Positions 1-5,974 of a stretch of DNA of 5,974 bases are shown one piece after another. This DNA comes from Gammaproteobacteria bacterium. Its GTDB lineage: Bacteria; Pseudomonadota; Gammaproteobacteria; GCA-001735895. A model generated the notes under the pieces. That model made no database searches. It saw nothing but the letters and a program-made list of their open reading frames with translations, and had not been told where the DNA came from. The translations under genes and the position numbers were made by a program. The stretch is from NCBI GenBank assembly GCA_029864065.1, contig JAOTUD010000203.1, positions 1-5,974 of the forward strand, written 5' to 3'. Position 1 is the first letter of the stretch; each line of letters opens with the position of its first letter.

Positions 1-786
1 CATGTTATGCGCATTATCCCAGATTTTATCGGTAATCCCCTGGTCTGAAGCACGTGTGACATAGGCCCGGTATATCATTTTTCTCAGGTCGCGGCTGTCG
101 GCGTAGGTGATCACCGCGAGATAACACGGCATATCCAGCGTGAGGCGATAGCCCGGCACCTTTTTTTGTTCGGCCAACTGGCGCAGCATGGATAGCGCAT
201 ACTCGGGCAATCCCTGCAGCTCGGCCGGGTCTTCGGTCAGATACTGCCATGCCTGGGTTGAATCGAGCAGATTGTTCTCGAAGCCAGATTGCAATTCCGA
301 CAAGTCCTTCTGCAGTTGCTGATAACGGTCGCGTGCCTCGCCTTCCAGCTCCACGCCACCGAGGCGAAAATTCAACAGCGCATCGGTGATGGTTTTACGC
401 TGCGCCGCGCTAAAGTTCTCGAATTCGTCCGAGGCCTCGATATCGCGGTAGGCCTGGTAAAGCGCACGATTCTGGCTGATTTCGGTCGAATACTCGCTTA
501 GAACGGGCAGGCAGCTGTTGTAGGCATCGCGCAACTCAGGGCTGCTTTTAACCGAGTTAAGGTGCCGCACCGGAGACCATGCCTTGTCGAGCCTGTCGTT
601 CATCAACTCGAGCGGTTTGATCAGGCTGTCCCAATCGTGTCGCTGCCGTGCCGTCAGCTCGGAGATCGCAGTGCGATTGCCTTCGATCAACTGGTCGATC
701 GCGGGCTTGATCATGGCAGGCTGTATCTTGCTGAACTGCGGCAGTTCGACAGGCTCGAGTAAGGGATTGGTCACGTTTTTAATCAT
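1..786 (-). CDS. prlC: Oligopeptidase A, M3-family zinc metallopeptidase (N-terminal 262 residues, cut by window edge)
   Basis: Family role: cytosolic thimet-type peptidase that degrades short peptides, including cleaved signal peptides. My translation starts MIKNVTNPLLEP, then ELPQFSKIQP (residues 14-23), SPVRHLNSVKSSPELRDAY (71-89), LSEYST (96-101), and YRAYVTRASDQG (239-250) near the edge. All closely resemble Escherichia coli OpdA as I remember it. The reading frame stays open to base 1, giving exactly 262 codons. The family is about 680 residues long, so the HExxH zinc site and most of the catalytic domain lie outside the window. The start chosen is ATG at 784-786: an in-frame TAG lies four codons upstream (796-798) and an AGG lies four bases before the ATG. 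A GTG four codons downstream (772-774) is the alternative and would give an N-terminus nearer the E. coli one. The gene follows the GIDE-domain gene by 45 bases on the same strand. No damage is seen. Confidence 0.93.
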   Translation of the reverse strand, partial: MIKNVTNPLLEPVELPQFSKIQPAMIKPAIDQLIEGNRTAISELTARQRHDWDSLIKPLELMNDRLDKAWSPVRHLNSVKSSPELRDAYNSCLPVLSEYSTEISQNRALYQAYRDIEASDEFENFSAAQRKTITDALLNFRLGGVELEGEARDRYQQLQKDLSELQSGFENNLLDSTQAWQYLTEDPAELQGLPEYALSMLRQLAEQKKVPGYRLTLDMPCYLAVITYADSRDLRKMIYRAYVTRASDQGITDKIWDNAHNM

Positions 787-831
787 CAGGCCTAGCTAGG
801 GGTGGCCAGTCTACTTAACAAGGCGTAATAA

Positions 832-1767
832 TCATAGCGGCAGCTGCGCCCGCAGCGAGGAGAGAATTACCAGCGCGCTGAATACCATGAACGCGGCGGT
901 TACCGATACATAGGCCTTCAGCTTTTTGCGCGCAACCAGGTCCTCCTCTGTTCGGGTCGACAGGATAAAGGGTTGTCGTTTGTCGGCCGGGCGAGACATC
1001 AAGTGATGTTCCTGCTGCTGCTGATTCAGGCTGGACAGTACCTGCCGCCTGGCCGACGCTCGAATCGCCTGCCACTCGCCCTGTTGAATCTTTCCGTTCT
1101 GGTCGAAATCGAAATCGCGCAGGTAGCGTTGCGGTTGCATCTTCCACTGCCTGACGAGGTCTTCGACCTGCACGGCTACGAATTCAGCGGCAGGGTTGTT
1201 GGATACCGTACGAAACCATCCAAGCGCGTATAATTGTGTCGCCGGTCTTATCAACCTCTCGCGGAAGCGATAATTCCCGAAACCGAAAGCCAGCAGGCTA
1301 TTCGGCCTGGCGGGCTGATTGCGGTAATCCGGGCTATAGCCATACCAGGTTCGATCCAGCTCCGGGATCACGTGAGCGTGGTCGGGATCGACGATGCATT
1401 CACCGGTTTCATCGATCAGTCTGAACAGGTGGCCGCTGCATTCGTCGGAGATGTTGGTCCAGGTACTGCGTTTACCGCTACGCTTTCTCTTATCGATGGT
1501 GCAGTGGTACCAGACGCAACGACTCTGGCTGAAGGGGGAAACGATGGTATCGTTCGGCAACCATTCGCCGAGGCCTTTCAGCTCGACATGACCCTGGGCC
1601 GCCGAGCGTATCCTCGACGTCGCGGTGCCATTGATGAAACGGAAGCGACGGAAAGCCTGGTACGAATAGTAGAGCAGAAAACCCAGAGCCGCGACCATGA
1701 TGCCGTAGAGCACCAGGTAATCTGTCCTGGACATGTCGAGAATCTCGTACTCGATCCACGAAAACAT
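832..1767 (-). CDS. GIDE-domain (BAM/MUL1-like) membrane protein with an EF-hand loop
   Basis: 311 residues. It resembles the bacterial relatives of the eukaryotic mitochondrial E3 ligase MUL1/GIDE, which share its membrane-flanked domain but lack the RING finger. No RING-type cysteine cluster is visible here either. Layout: membrane segment at about 17-36; the ATSRIRSAAQG motif at 49-59 followed by a VELKG stretch, typical of this family; a domain to about 200 with CVWYHCTIDKR (84-94); an EF-hand loop at 220-231; a glutamine-rich patch (249-252); and a second membrane segment at about 284-304. The biochemical function in bacteria is unknown. It lies 22 bases after lemA and is probably cotranscribed with it, a pairing I recall as common. 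The start is uncertain: ATG at 1765-1767 has no clear ribosome site, and Met12 (1732-1734) would place the membrane segment right at the N-terminus, as in relatives. Family assignment is good; function is not assigned. Confidence 0.85.
   Translation of the reverse strand: MFSWIEYEILDMSRTDYLVLYGIMVAALGFLLYYSYQAFRRFRFINGTATSRIRSAAQGHVELKGLGEWLPNDTIVSPFSQSRCVWYHCTIDKRKRSGKRSTWTNISDECSGHLFRLIDETGECIVDPDHAHVIPELDRTWYGYSPDYRNQPARPNSLLAFGFGNYRFRERLIRPATQLYALGWFRTVSNNPAAEFVAVQVEDLVRQWKMQPQRYLRDFDFDQNGKIQQGEWQAIRASARRQVLSSLNQQQQEHHLMSRPADKRQPFILSTRTEEDLVARKKLKAYVSVTAAFMVFSALVILSSLRAQLPL
1075..1110 (-). other. EF-hand calcium-binding loop within the GIDE-domain protein
   Basis: Residues 220-231 read DFDQNGKIQQGE, a 12-residue loop with Asp at position 1, Asp at 3, Asn at 5, Gly at 6, Ile at 8 and Glu at 12. 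This is the full canonical EF-hand ligand pattern. It is flanked by sequence compatible with helices (QWKMQPQRYLRD before, WQAIRASARRQVLSSL after). Only one loop is visible, so any calcium binding would be by a lone EF-hand or through dimerisation. The pattern is seen directly; calcium binding is inferred. Confidence 0.75.
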
Positions 1768-1789
1768 GGCTCGAAAATCGGCTGAGTTA

Positions 1790-2365
1790 TCAGGTTTCGA
1801 ACAATTGCTTTACGTTGACATCGGCGATTTCGGTTGCCTCGAATTCGAGCAGGTCGCGCGCACCGAAGCCGAGCAGTCGCGCAACGATGATGTCGGGAAA
1901 CTGTTCGATGCCGATATTGTTGATATTGACCGACTCGTTATAAAACTCGCGCCGGTCGGCGATGGTATTTTCGAGCGTGCTGATGCGGCTTTGCAGGTGC
2001 TGGAAGTTTTCGTTCGCACGCAGTTCGGGGTAATCCTCGGCGAGCGCAAACAATTGTCCTAGCCCCATTCTGAGGGCACCCTCGGCGAGACCCAGTCCCG
2101 GCACATCCTGATTCTGCCTGGCCTCGGCAACCCGTGAACGCGCCTGCATGACCTTCTCCAGGGTATCCTGTTCGAATTTCATGTACTGCTTGCAGGTTTC
2201 CACCAACTTGGGAATTTCGTCGTGTCGTTGCTTGAGCAGTATGTCGATATTAGACCAGGCCTTGGAAGCGTTATGCTTCAGGCGCACCAGGTGGTTGTAG
2301 ATACTGATGGTATAAACAACCAGCACCACCACGGCGGCCCAGAAAATTATGCTGGCAATGTCCAT
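1790..2365 (-). CDS. lemA: LemA family protein
   Basis: 191 residues, the usual length for the family. One N-terminal membrane segment (about 5-22) is followed by a basic stretch (RLKHNASK), suggesting the C-terminal part faces the cytoplasm. The rest is a helical bundle typical of LemA. Family hallmarks are visible: NIDILLKQRHDEIPKLVET (39-57), a conserved ALAEDYPELRANENF run (107-121), LQSRISTLENTIADRREFYN (124-143), and the end of the core near residue 160. There is no lipobox cysteine near the N-terminus. The molecular function of LemA proteins is poorly defined; in many bacteria they are encoded next to membrane proteases such as HtpX or next to GIDE-domain proteins, as here. The gene begins 68 bases after gyrB, behind a candidate promoter. 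A modest GGA lies eight bases before the ATG. This is not the Pseudomonas LemA sensor kinase (GacS), which shares only the name. Confidence 0.95.
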   Translation of the reverse strand: MDIASIIFWAAVVVLVVYTISIYNHLVRLKHNASKAWSNIDILLKQRHDEIPKLVETCKQYMKFEQDTLEKVMQARSRVAEARQNQDVPGLGLAEGALRMGLGQLFALAEDYPELRANENFQHLQSRISTLENTIADRREFYNESVNINNIGIEQFPDIIVARLLGFGARDLLEFEATEIADVNVKQLFET

Positions 2366-2398
2366 CCGTATGTTCCGCTGTCAGTAAACCGTCCATGA

Positions 2399-2426
2399 TT
2401 TATAGTCATAATTTTAATAAAATCAA
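2399..2426 (-). promoter_or_regulatory. Candidate sigma-70 promoter for the lemA block
   Basis: Read on the minus strand, TTGATT (2421-2426; 4 of 6 to TTGACA) is followed after 16 bases by TATAAA (2399-2404; 5 of 6 to TATAAT). It sits in the AT-rich 68-base gap between gyrB and lemA. A start about seven bases downstream would leave a leader of roughly 27 bases. The gap has no GC-rich hairpin with a T-run, so read-through from gyrB is also possible. AT-rich DNA gives such matches by chance fairly often. Confidence 0.45.
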
Positions 2427-2433
2427 GGGGTTG

Positions 2434-4839
2434 CTATACATCCAGGTTGCTGACGTTGAGGGCGTTGCTTTCGATGAATTCGCGACGCGGCTCCACCTGG
2501 TCGCCCATCAACGTGGTAAAAACCTCGTCTGCCGCGACCGCGTCCTCGATGCGAACCTTGAGCAAACGCCGGTTTCCCGGGTCCATCGTGGTTTCCCATA
2601 GCTGGTCGGGGTTCATTTCCCCCAGACCCTTGTAGCGTTGTATGTTCAGGCCTTTACGTGCCTCGCTCATTAGCCAGTCGTAGGCCTCGCTGAATTTATG
2701 CACCCCTTCTCTGCGTTCGCCGCGGCTGATATAGGAATCGGCCGTGAAAAGATCGCCAGCCTGTTCGATAAATTTCGCGATGGATTGATAATCGACGCCA
2801 TTGAAAAAATCGCTGGTGAGCTCGCTGGAGGACGCGATTCCGTGCAGCCGCTTGTCTATCTTAAGACCGAACTGGTTGCTGTCCTCGTCACTTTTAACTG
2901 ACACTTTGTAGGACACAGCTGATTCGCTTTTGGCGTTGAGGCGGGCGGCAAGTAACGCGCCCCATTCCGTCATCGCGTTGGCATCGAGCAGCATCGATTC
3001 GGTAACAGCCGGTAAATCAACCAATTCTTCGAGAATTTCGGCCGGGGTATGCCGCCCTAACCGGTCAAATATCGCTAGTATTACGATATATTGCCGCGCC
3101 ATGTTTTCGAGCGCGAGATCCGATATTGGTGGGGAGTCTTCGGTGAGATTGAGATTCGCGCCCTCGATCGCGAGCTGCAGCAGGTAGGTATTGAGTTCCT
3201 TGTCGTCCTTGACGTAACGTTCCTGTTTGCCTTTCTTGACCTTGTAGAGCGGGGGTTGTGCGATGTAAACATGTCCCCGGTCTACCAGTTCGCGCATTTG
3301 TCGGTAGAAAAAAGTCAACAACAGGGTGCGTATATGCGATCCGTCGACATCGGCATCGGTCATGATAATGATGTGGTGGTAGCGTAGCTTGTTGATATCG
3401 AACTCCTCGCGCCCGATACCGCATCCTAGCGCGGTGATCAGGGTCCCTACTTCCGCCGATTGCAGCATTTTGTCAAAGCGCGCTTTCTCGACATTCAGAA
3501 TTTTACCCTTCAGCGGCAAGATTGCCTGGGTTTTTCGATCGCGTCCCTGCTTGGCGGAACCGCCAGCGGAATCTCCTTCGACGAGGTAGATTTCCGACAA
3601 TGCTGGATCCTTTTCCTGACAATCGGCCAACTTTCCCGGCAGACCGGCTATATCCAACGCACCCTTGCGCCGGGTCATTTCCCTGGCCTTGCGCGCGGCT
3701 TCCCGCGCCCTCGCGGCCTCCATGACCTTGCCGGTAATGGCCTTCGCTTCGGCCGGGTTTTCCTCGAGGAAATCTTTCAGGTACTGACTGACAACCGATT
3801 CGACGATACCCTTGATTTCGGAGGAAACCAGCTTTTCCTTGGTCTGGGAAGAAAACTTCGGGTCGGGGATCTTGACCGACAGAACCGCCGTCAATCCTTC
3901 GCGCGCATCGTCACCGCCGGTGGAAATCTTGTCTTTCTTGACCTGCGAGTTTTCAATGTACTGGTTCATCGTGCGCGTCAACGCGGTTCGAAACCCCGAT
4001 AAGTGGGTGCCGCCGTCGCGCTGCGGAATATTATTGGTGTAACAGAATATGTTTTCCTGGTAGGAGTCGTTCCATTGCATCGAAACCTCGACAACTACGT
4101 TGTCCAGCTCCATCTTGATATCGATGGTTTTCTCGTGTATCGGTGTCTTGTTCTTGTTGAGATGCTCGACGAAAGCGCGAATGCCGCCTTCGTATTCGAA
4201 CAGGTCTTCCTTGTTGCTGCGTTCATCGAAAAGGTGAATGCGTACCCCTGAATTCAAAAAAGACAGTTCACGCAAACGCTTGGCGAGAATATCGTAATGA
4301 AATTCGATATCGCTGAATATTTCACGGTTCGGCAGAAACCGTAATTCGGTGCCGGTCTTGTCGGTATCCTTGATTTCCTGCAGGTCGCCCTGTGGTTCTC
4401 CCCTTTTGTACTCCTGGGTATAAAGTTTGCCGTGGCGCTTGATTCGCAACGACAGGGTCTCCGACAACGCATTGACGACCGAAATACCGACGCCGTGCAG
4501 TCCGCCGGAAACCTTGTAGGAATTATCGTCGAATTTTCCGCCGGCGTGCAGCACCGTCATGATAACTTCTGCTGCCGAACGCCCTTCTCCCTTGTGAATA
4601 TCGACCGGGATTCCACGACCGTCGTCCTTGACCGATACCGACCCATCGCTATGAATTACGACCCTGATCTCCGTGCAATGGCCCGCGAGCGCCTCGTCTA
4701 TCGAGTTGTCGACTGCCTCGAAAACCATGTGATGCAAACCGGTTCCGTCGTCCGTGTCGCCGATATACATACCTGGCCGTTTGCGTACCGCATCGAGCCC
4801 TTTCAGCACCTGAATGCTAGTGGAATCGTAGTTTGACAT
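2434..4839 (-). CDS. gyrB: DNA gyrase subunit B
   Basis: ATPase subunit of the type IIA topoisomerase that introduces negative supercoils; it works as an A2B2 complex with GyrA, not in this window. 801 residues against 804 in E. coli. GHKL ATPase: catalytic Glu41 and Asn45 in EAVDNSIDEAL, Asp72 in DDGRGIP, and the glycine-rich GGLHGVG lid (112-118). Transducer domain to about 390. TOPRIM: EGDSAGG (421-427) with catalytic Glu421, PLKGK (442-446), and metal-binding DADVDG (495-500). A proteobacterial insert of about 170 residues (roughly 560-725) precedes QRYKGLGEMNPDQLW (734-748). Asp423 and Lys444, equivalent to the E. coli GyrB quinolone positions 426 and 447, and Arg135, equivalent to the novobiocin position 136, carry the ordinary residues. 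The start lies eight bases after the recF stop with no clear Shine-Dalgarno sequence. An extended -10 promoter sits inside the end of recF. Confidence 0.99.
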   Translation of the reverse strand: MSNYDSTSIQVLKGLDAVRKRPGMYIGDTDDGTGLHHMVFEAVDNSIDEALAGHCTEIRVVIHSDGSVSVKDDGRGIPVDIHKGEGRSAAEVIMTVLHAGGKFDDNSYKVSGGLHGVGISVVNALSETLSLRIKRHGKLYTQEYKRGEPQGDLQEIKDTDKTGTELRFLPNREIFSDIEFHYDILAKRLRELSFLNSGVRIHLFDERSNKEDLFEYEGGIRAFVEHLNKNKTPIHEKTIDIKMELDNVVVEVSMQWNDSYQENIFCYTNNIPQRDGGTHLSGFRTALTRTMNQYIENSQVKKDKISTGGDDAREGLTAVLSVKIPDPKFSSQTKEKLVSSEIKGIVESVVSQYLKDFLEENPAEAKAITGKVMEAARAREAARKAREMTRRKGALDIAGLPGKLADCQEKDPALSEIYLVEGDSAGGSAKQGRDRKTQAILPLKGKILNVEKARFDKMLQSAEVGTLITALGCGIGREEFDINKLRYHHIIIMTDADVDGSHIRTLLLTFFYRQMRELVDRGHVYIAQPPLYKVKKGKQERYVKDDKELNTYLLQLAIEGANLNLTEDSPPISDLALENMARQYIVILAIFDRLGRHTPAEILEELVDLPAVTESMLLDANAMTEWGALLAARLNAKSESAVSYKVSVKSDEDSNQFGLKIDKRLHGIASSSELTSDFFNGVDYQSIAKFIEQAGDLFTADSYISRGERREGVHKFSEAYDWLMSEARKGLNIQRYKGLGEMNPDQLWETTMDPGNRRLLKVRIEDAVAADEVFTTLMGDQVEPRREFIESNALNVSNLDV

Positions 4840-4847
4840 GAATGGGT

Positions 4848-5918
4848 CTAGCTGAAATTTCGAGGCTTGATTATACCATGTTCCACGTGAAACAATTTAT
4901 ATTCTTTTGCCGGGATTCCAGTCGGCGCACTATCATCGATGTTACTGATAAATAACTGGATTTTCATCTCTGCCAACTCCCCGTACACGAGCTTTTGTCC
5001 CCTGTTATCGAGCTCAGATTGCAGGTCGTCGATCAATAAAACAACCGCCGACCCGCAAGCGTCATCGACCATCCTCAACACCGCCATAAACAGGGCAAGA
5101 CAAACACGTTTACTCTGCCCGCGGGAAAGCACCTCGCCGACTTTTTTCCCTCTGGTTGTCAGCAAAATATCGTCGCGGTGAATTCCGACACCGGTGTATC
5201 CCGAACGGATGTCTCTTTCTCGGTTTTTCGCAAGACATTGCAACAGGGTATCCTGCTCCGGCCAGCCTTGTTGGTATTCGATCGCAAGTGGTATTTCTGT
5301 CAGCAATTCCAGGTAATGTTCCTGAACGATGTCATGCAGCCTGGTCGTGTAATGTCTTCGCATTTCCCCAAGCCTCGCTGATGATTCCACCAGATCCTGG
5401 TCCCAGTAATCCAGCAGCTTGAGATCCTGCCGTGTTTTGAGCATCCGGTTTCTCTGTTTCAGGGAATGTTGATACCTGCGCCAGTCATTCGCATAGGATG
5501 GTTCCACGTGAAACAAACACCAATCGAGAAATGCCCTGCGCCTGGCAGGAGCGCCATCGATCAACACAAAGCTATCCGCATTTACGACATTAACAGGGGA
5601 TTTGCGCACCAGGTCGGATCGCCGATGAATCACCCTGCCATCGACGCGAATCTCGAGCTTTTTATCGTTTCTGGCAAGCCCGACCTTGAATTTTTCGAAA
5701 CGACCGAATAGCAGGAATCCACTCGCATCGTGGCGGATACATTCTTTCAAATGTGGCGTGCGAAAGGACTGTCCCTGGCAAAGCACGTGTACCGCCTCGA
5801 GCAGACTTGTCTTACCGGAACCATTATCGCCGGTGACCAGGTTTAAGTGCCGGTCGAACTCTAGCGTAGTACTCTTCAGGTTTCTGAAATCCGTCAGACT
5901 AAGCTGACTGATCGCCAT
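4848..5918 (-). CDS. recF: DNA replication and repair protein RecF
   Basis: SMC/ABC-type ATPase that acts with RecO and RecR to load RecA at single-strand gaps and stalled forks. 356 residues, against 357 in E. coli. The Walker A motif GDNGSGKTS is at 30-38, following TDFRNLKS, the family's usual N-terminus. The ABC signature is LSRGQSKR (264-271), and the Walker B and D-loop region is AVVLLIDDLQSELD (291-304), with the Asp297-Asp298 pair. GIHRDDILL (245-253) matches the RecF GPHR motif, with Ile replacing Pro. ATG at 5916-5918 lies 17 bases after the dnaN stop and is preceded by a GGGAAG ribosome site. The gene carries two parS sites, at residues 135-140 and 342-347, and its last 15 or so codons contain the candidate gyrB promoter. 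No frameshift or missing catalytic residue is seen. Confidence 0.98.
   Translation of the reverse strand: MAISQLSLTDFRNLKSTTLEFDRHLNLVTGDNGSGKTSLLEAVHVLCQGQSFRTPHLKECIRHDASGFLLFGRFEKFKVGLARNDKKLEIRVDGRVIHRRSDLVRKSPVNVVNADSFVLIDGAPARRRAFLDWCLFHVEPSYANDWRRYQHSLKQRNRMLKTRQDLKLLDYWDQDLVESSARLGEMRRHYTTRLHDIVQEHYLELLTEIPLAIEYQQGWPEQDTLLQCLAKNRERDIRSGYTGVGIHRDDILLTTRGKKVGEVLSRGQSKRVCLALFMAVLRMVDDACGSAVVLLIDDLQSELDNRGQKLVYGELAEMKIQLFISNIDDSAPTGIPAKEYKLFHVEHGIIKPRNFS
4870..4878 (-). promoter_or_regulatory. Extended -10 promoter for gyrB inside the recF 3' end
   Basis: Read on the minus strand the sequence is TGGTATAAT: a perfect TATAAT hexamer (4870-4875) with the TGn extension (4876-4878). No -35 hexamer exists at 16-18 bases; the only TTG-like match (TTGTTT, 4890-4895) is 14 bases away, so recognition would depend on the extended -10. 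A start near 4863 would give a leader of about 24 bases before the gyrB ATG. The parS site at 4879-4894 directly abuts the element and fills the spacer and -35 zone. Confidence 0.6.
4879..4894. other. parS centromere-like site (ParB/Spo0J binding), proximal to gyrB
   Basis: The plus strand reads TGTTCCACGTGAAACA, which matches all 16 positions of the widely conserved parS consensus TGTTNCACGTGAAACA. It is a near-perfect inverted repeat around CACGTG. It encodes part of L342, F343, H344, V345, E346 and part of H347 of RecF. ParB-family proteins bind such sites near the origin, spread or slide from them, and load SMC/MukB-type complexes or recruit ParA for segregation. No parA or parB gene is in the window; they usually lie elsewhere near the origin. 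Confidence 0.92.
5500..5515. other. Second parS site, inside recF
   Basis: The plus strand reads GGTTCCACGTGAAACA: 15 of 16 positions match the parS consensus, and the 14-base core GTTCCACGTGAAAC is identical to the first site. The only difference is the outermost base, required here by the Pro140 codon. It encodes part of L135, F136, H137, V138, E139 and part of P140 of RecF. The centre lies 621 bases from the centre of the other site. Clusters of several parS sites near the origin are normal for chromosomal ParABS systems. Confidence 0.85.
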
Positions 5919-5935
5919 AAACTTCCCGCATTATC

Positions 5936-5974
5936 CTAGAGGCGCATCGGCATCACGACATAAAGGCTCGAGCT
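5936..5974 (-). CDS. dnaN: DNA polymerase III beta subunit (sliding clamp), last 12 codons only
   Basis: The minus strand reads SSSLYVVMPMRL followed by TAG. The YVVMPMRL ending is the characteristic C-terminus of bacterial beta clamps; in E. coli the protein ends the same way. The clamp tethers polymerase III to DNA and contacts its partners through a pocket involving this C-terminal tail. Only the 3' end is present, because the gene enters from the right edge of the window. It is followed 17 bases later by recF, the standard order. Confidence 0.95.
   Translation of the reverse strand, partial: SSSLYVVMPMRL

Noticed and set aside
49..64. A CACGTG-centred sequence resembling parS (TGAAGCACGTGTGACA)
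   Set aside because: The inner arm positions are mismatched on both sides (AA for TT, TG for AA), so it lacks the GTTNCAC...GTGNAAC core. It is chance, inside prlC.
1365..1380. Another CACGTG hexamer (ATCACGTGAGC context)
   Set aside because: The flanking arms do not match parS; only the central hexamer is shared.
1234..1785. A 183-codon plus-strand open frame opposite the GIDE-domain gene
   Set aside because: It is wholly antisense to a gene with clear family motifs. Its translation shows no recognisable domain, and it is explained by the codon bias of the real gene.
2395..2424. Small inverted repeats after gyrB (ATGA...TCAT and ATTTT...AAAAT) as a terminator
   Set aside because: The stems are four to five bases, AT-only or nearly so, with no GC-rich hairpin followed by a T-run.
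3460..4002. A 180-codon plus-strand open frame opposite gyrB
   Set aside because: It lies within the conserved TOPRIM and transducer part of gyrB. It is a shadow frame with no recognisable product.
4890..4895. TTGTTT as a -35 element for the gyrB promoter
   Set aside because: The spacer to TATAAT would be only 14 bases, too short for normal sigma-70 recognition; an extended -10 promoter is the better reading.
5919..5974. Possible DnaA boxes or origin elements near dnaN
   Set aside because: No TTATNCACA-type nonamer was found here or elsewhere in the window by eye. The origin is expected outside, beyond dnaA.

Overview
The window looks like the chromosomal replication-origin neighbourhood of a gammaproteobacterium of intermediate GC content. 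The reasons are the dnaN-recF-gyrB order, a GyrB of about 800 residues with the long insert in its TOPRIM half that is usual in proteobacteria, and an oligopeptidase A that reads close to the enterobacterial protein. I cannot fix the genus. dnaA and oriC would be expected just beyond the right edge but are not in the window.

All six genes lie on the minus strand and read right to left: the last 12 codons of dnaN (sliding clamp), recF (gap-repair ATPase), gyrB (DNA gyrase subunit B), lemA (LemA-family membrane protein), a GIDE-domain double-spanning membrane protein, and the first 262 codons of an M3 metallopeptidase (prlC/opdA) that runs off the left edge. Gaps are 17, 8, 68, 22 and 45 bases, so nearly everything is coding. 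No RNA gene, insertion sequence, CRISPR array, frameshift or plus-strand gene is supported.

The genes form two blocks. dnaN-recF-gyrB is the classical replication and topology block. lemA-GIDE-prlC is a membrane and proteolysis-flavoured block that may begin at its own promoter in the 68-base gap.

The most notable feature is not a gene. Two parS centromere-like sites (ParB/Spo0J targets) lie inside recF, 621 bases apart and in the same reading frame, and both are written with the same codons for Phe-His-Val-Glu. The one near the recF 3' end directly abuts a perfect extended -10 promoter (TGG-TATAAT) that should drive gyrB. Segregation-complex binding could therefore affect gyrase expression. 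A second point of interest is a canonical EF-hand calcium-binding loop inside the GIDE-domain protein.
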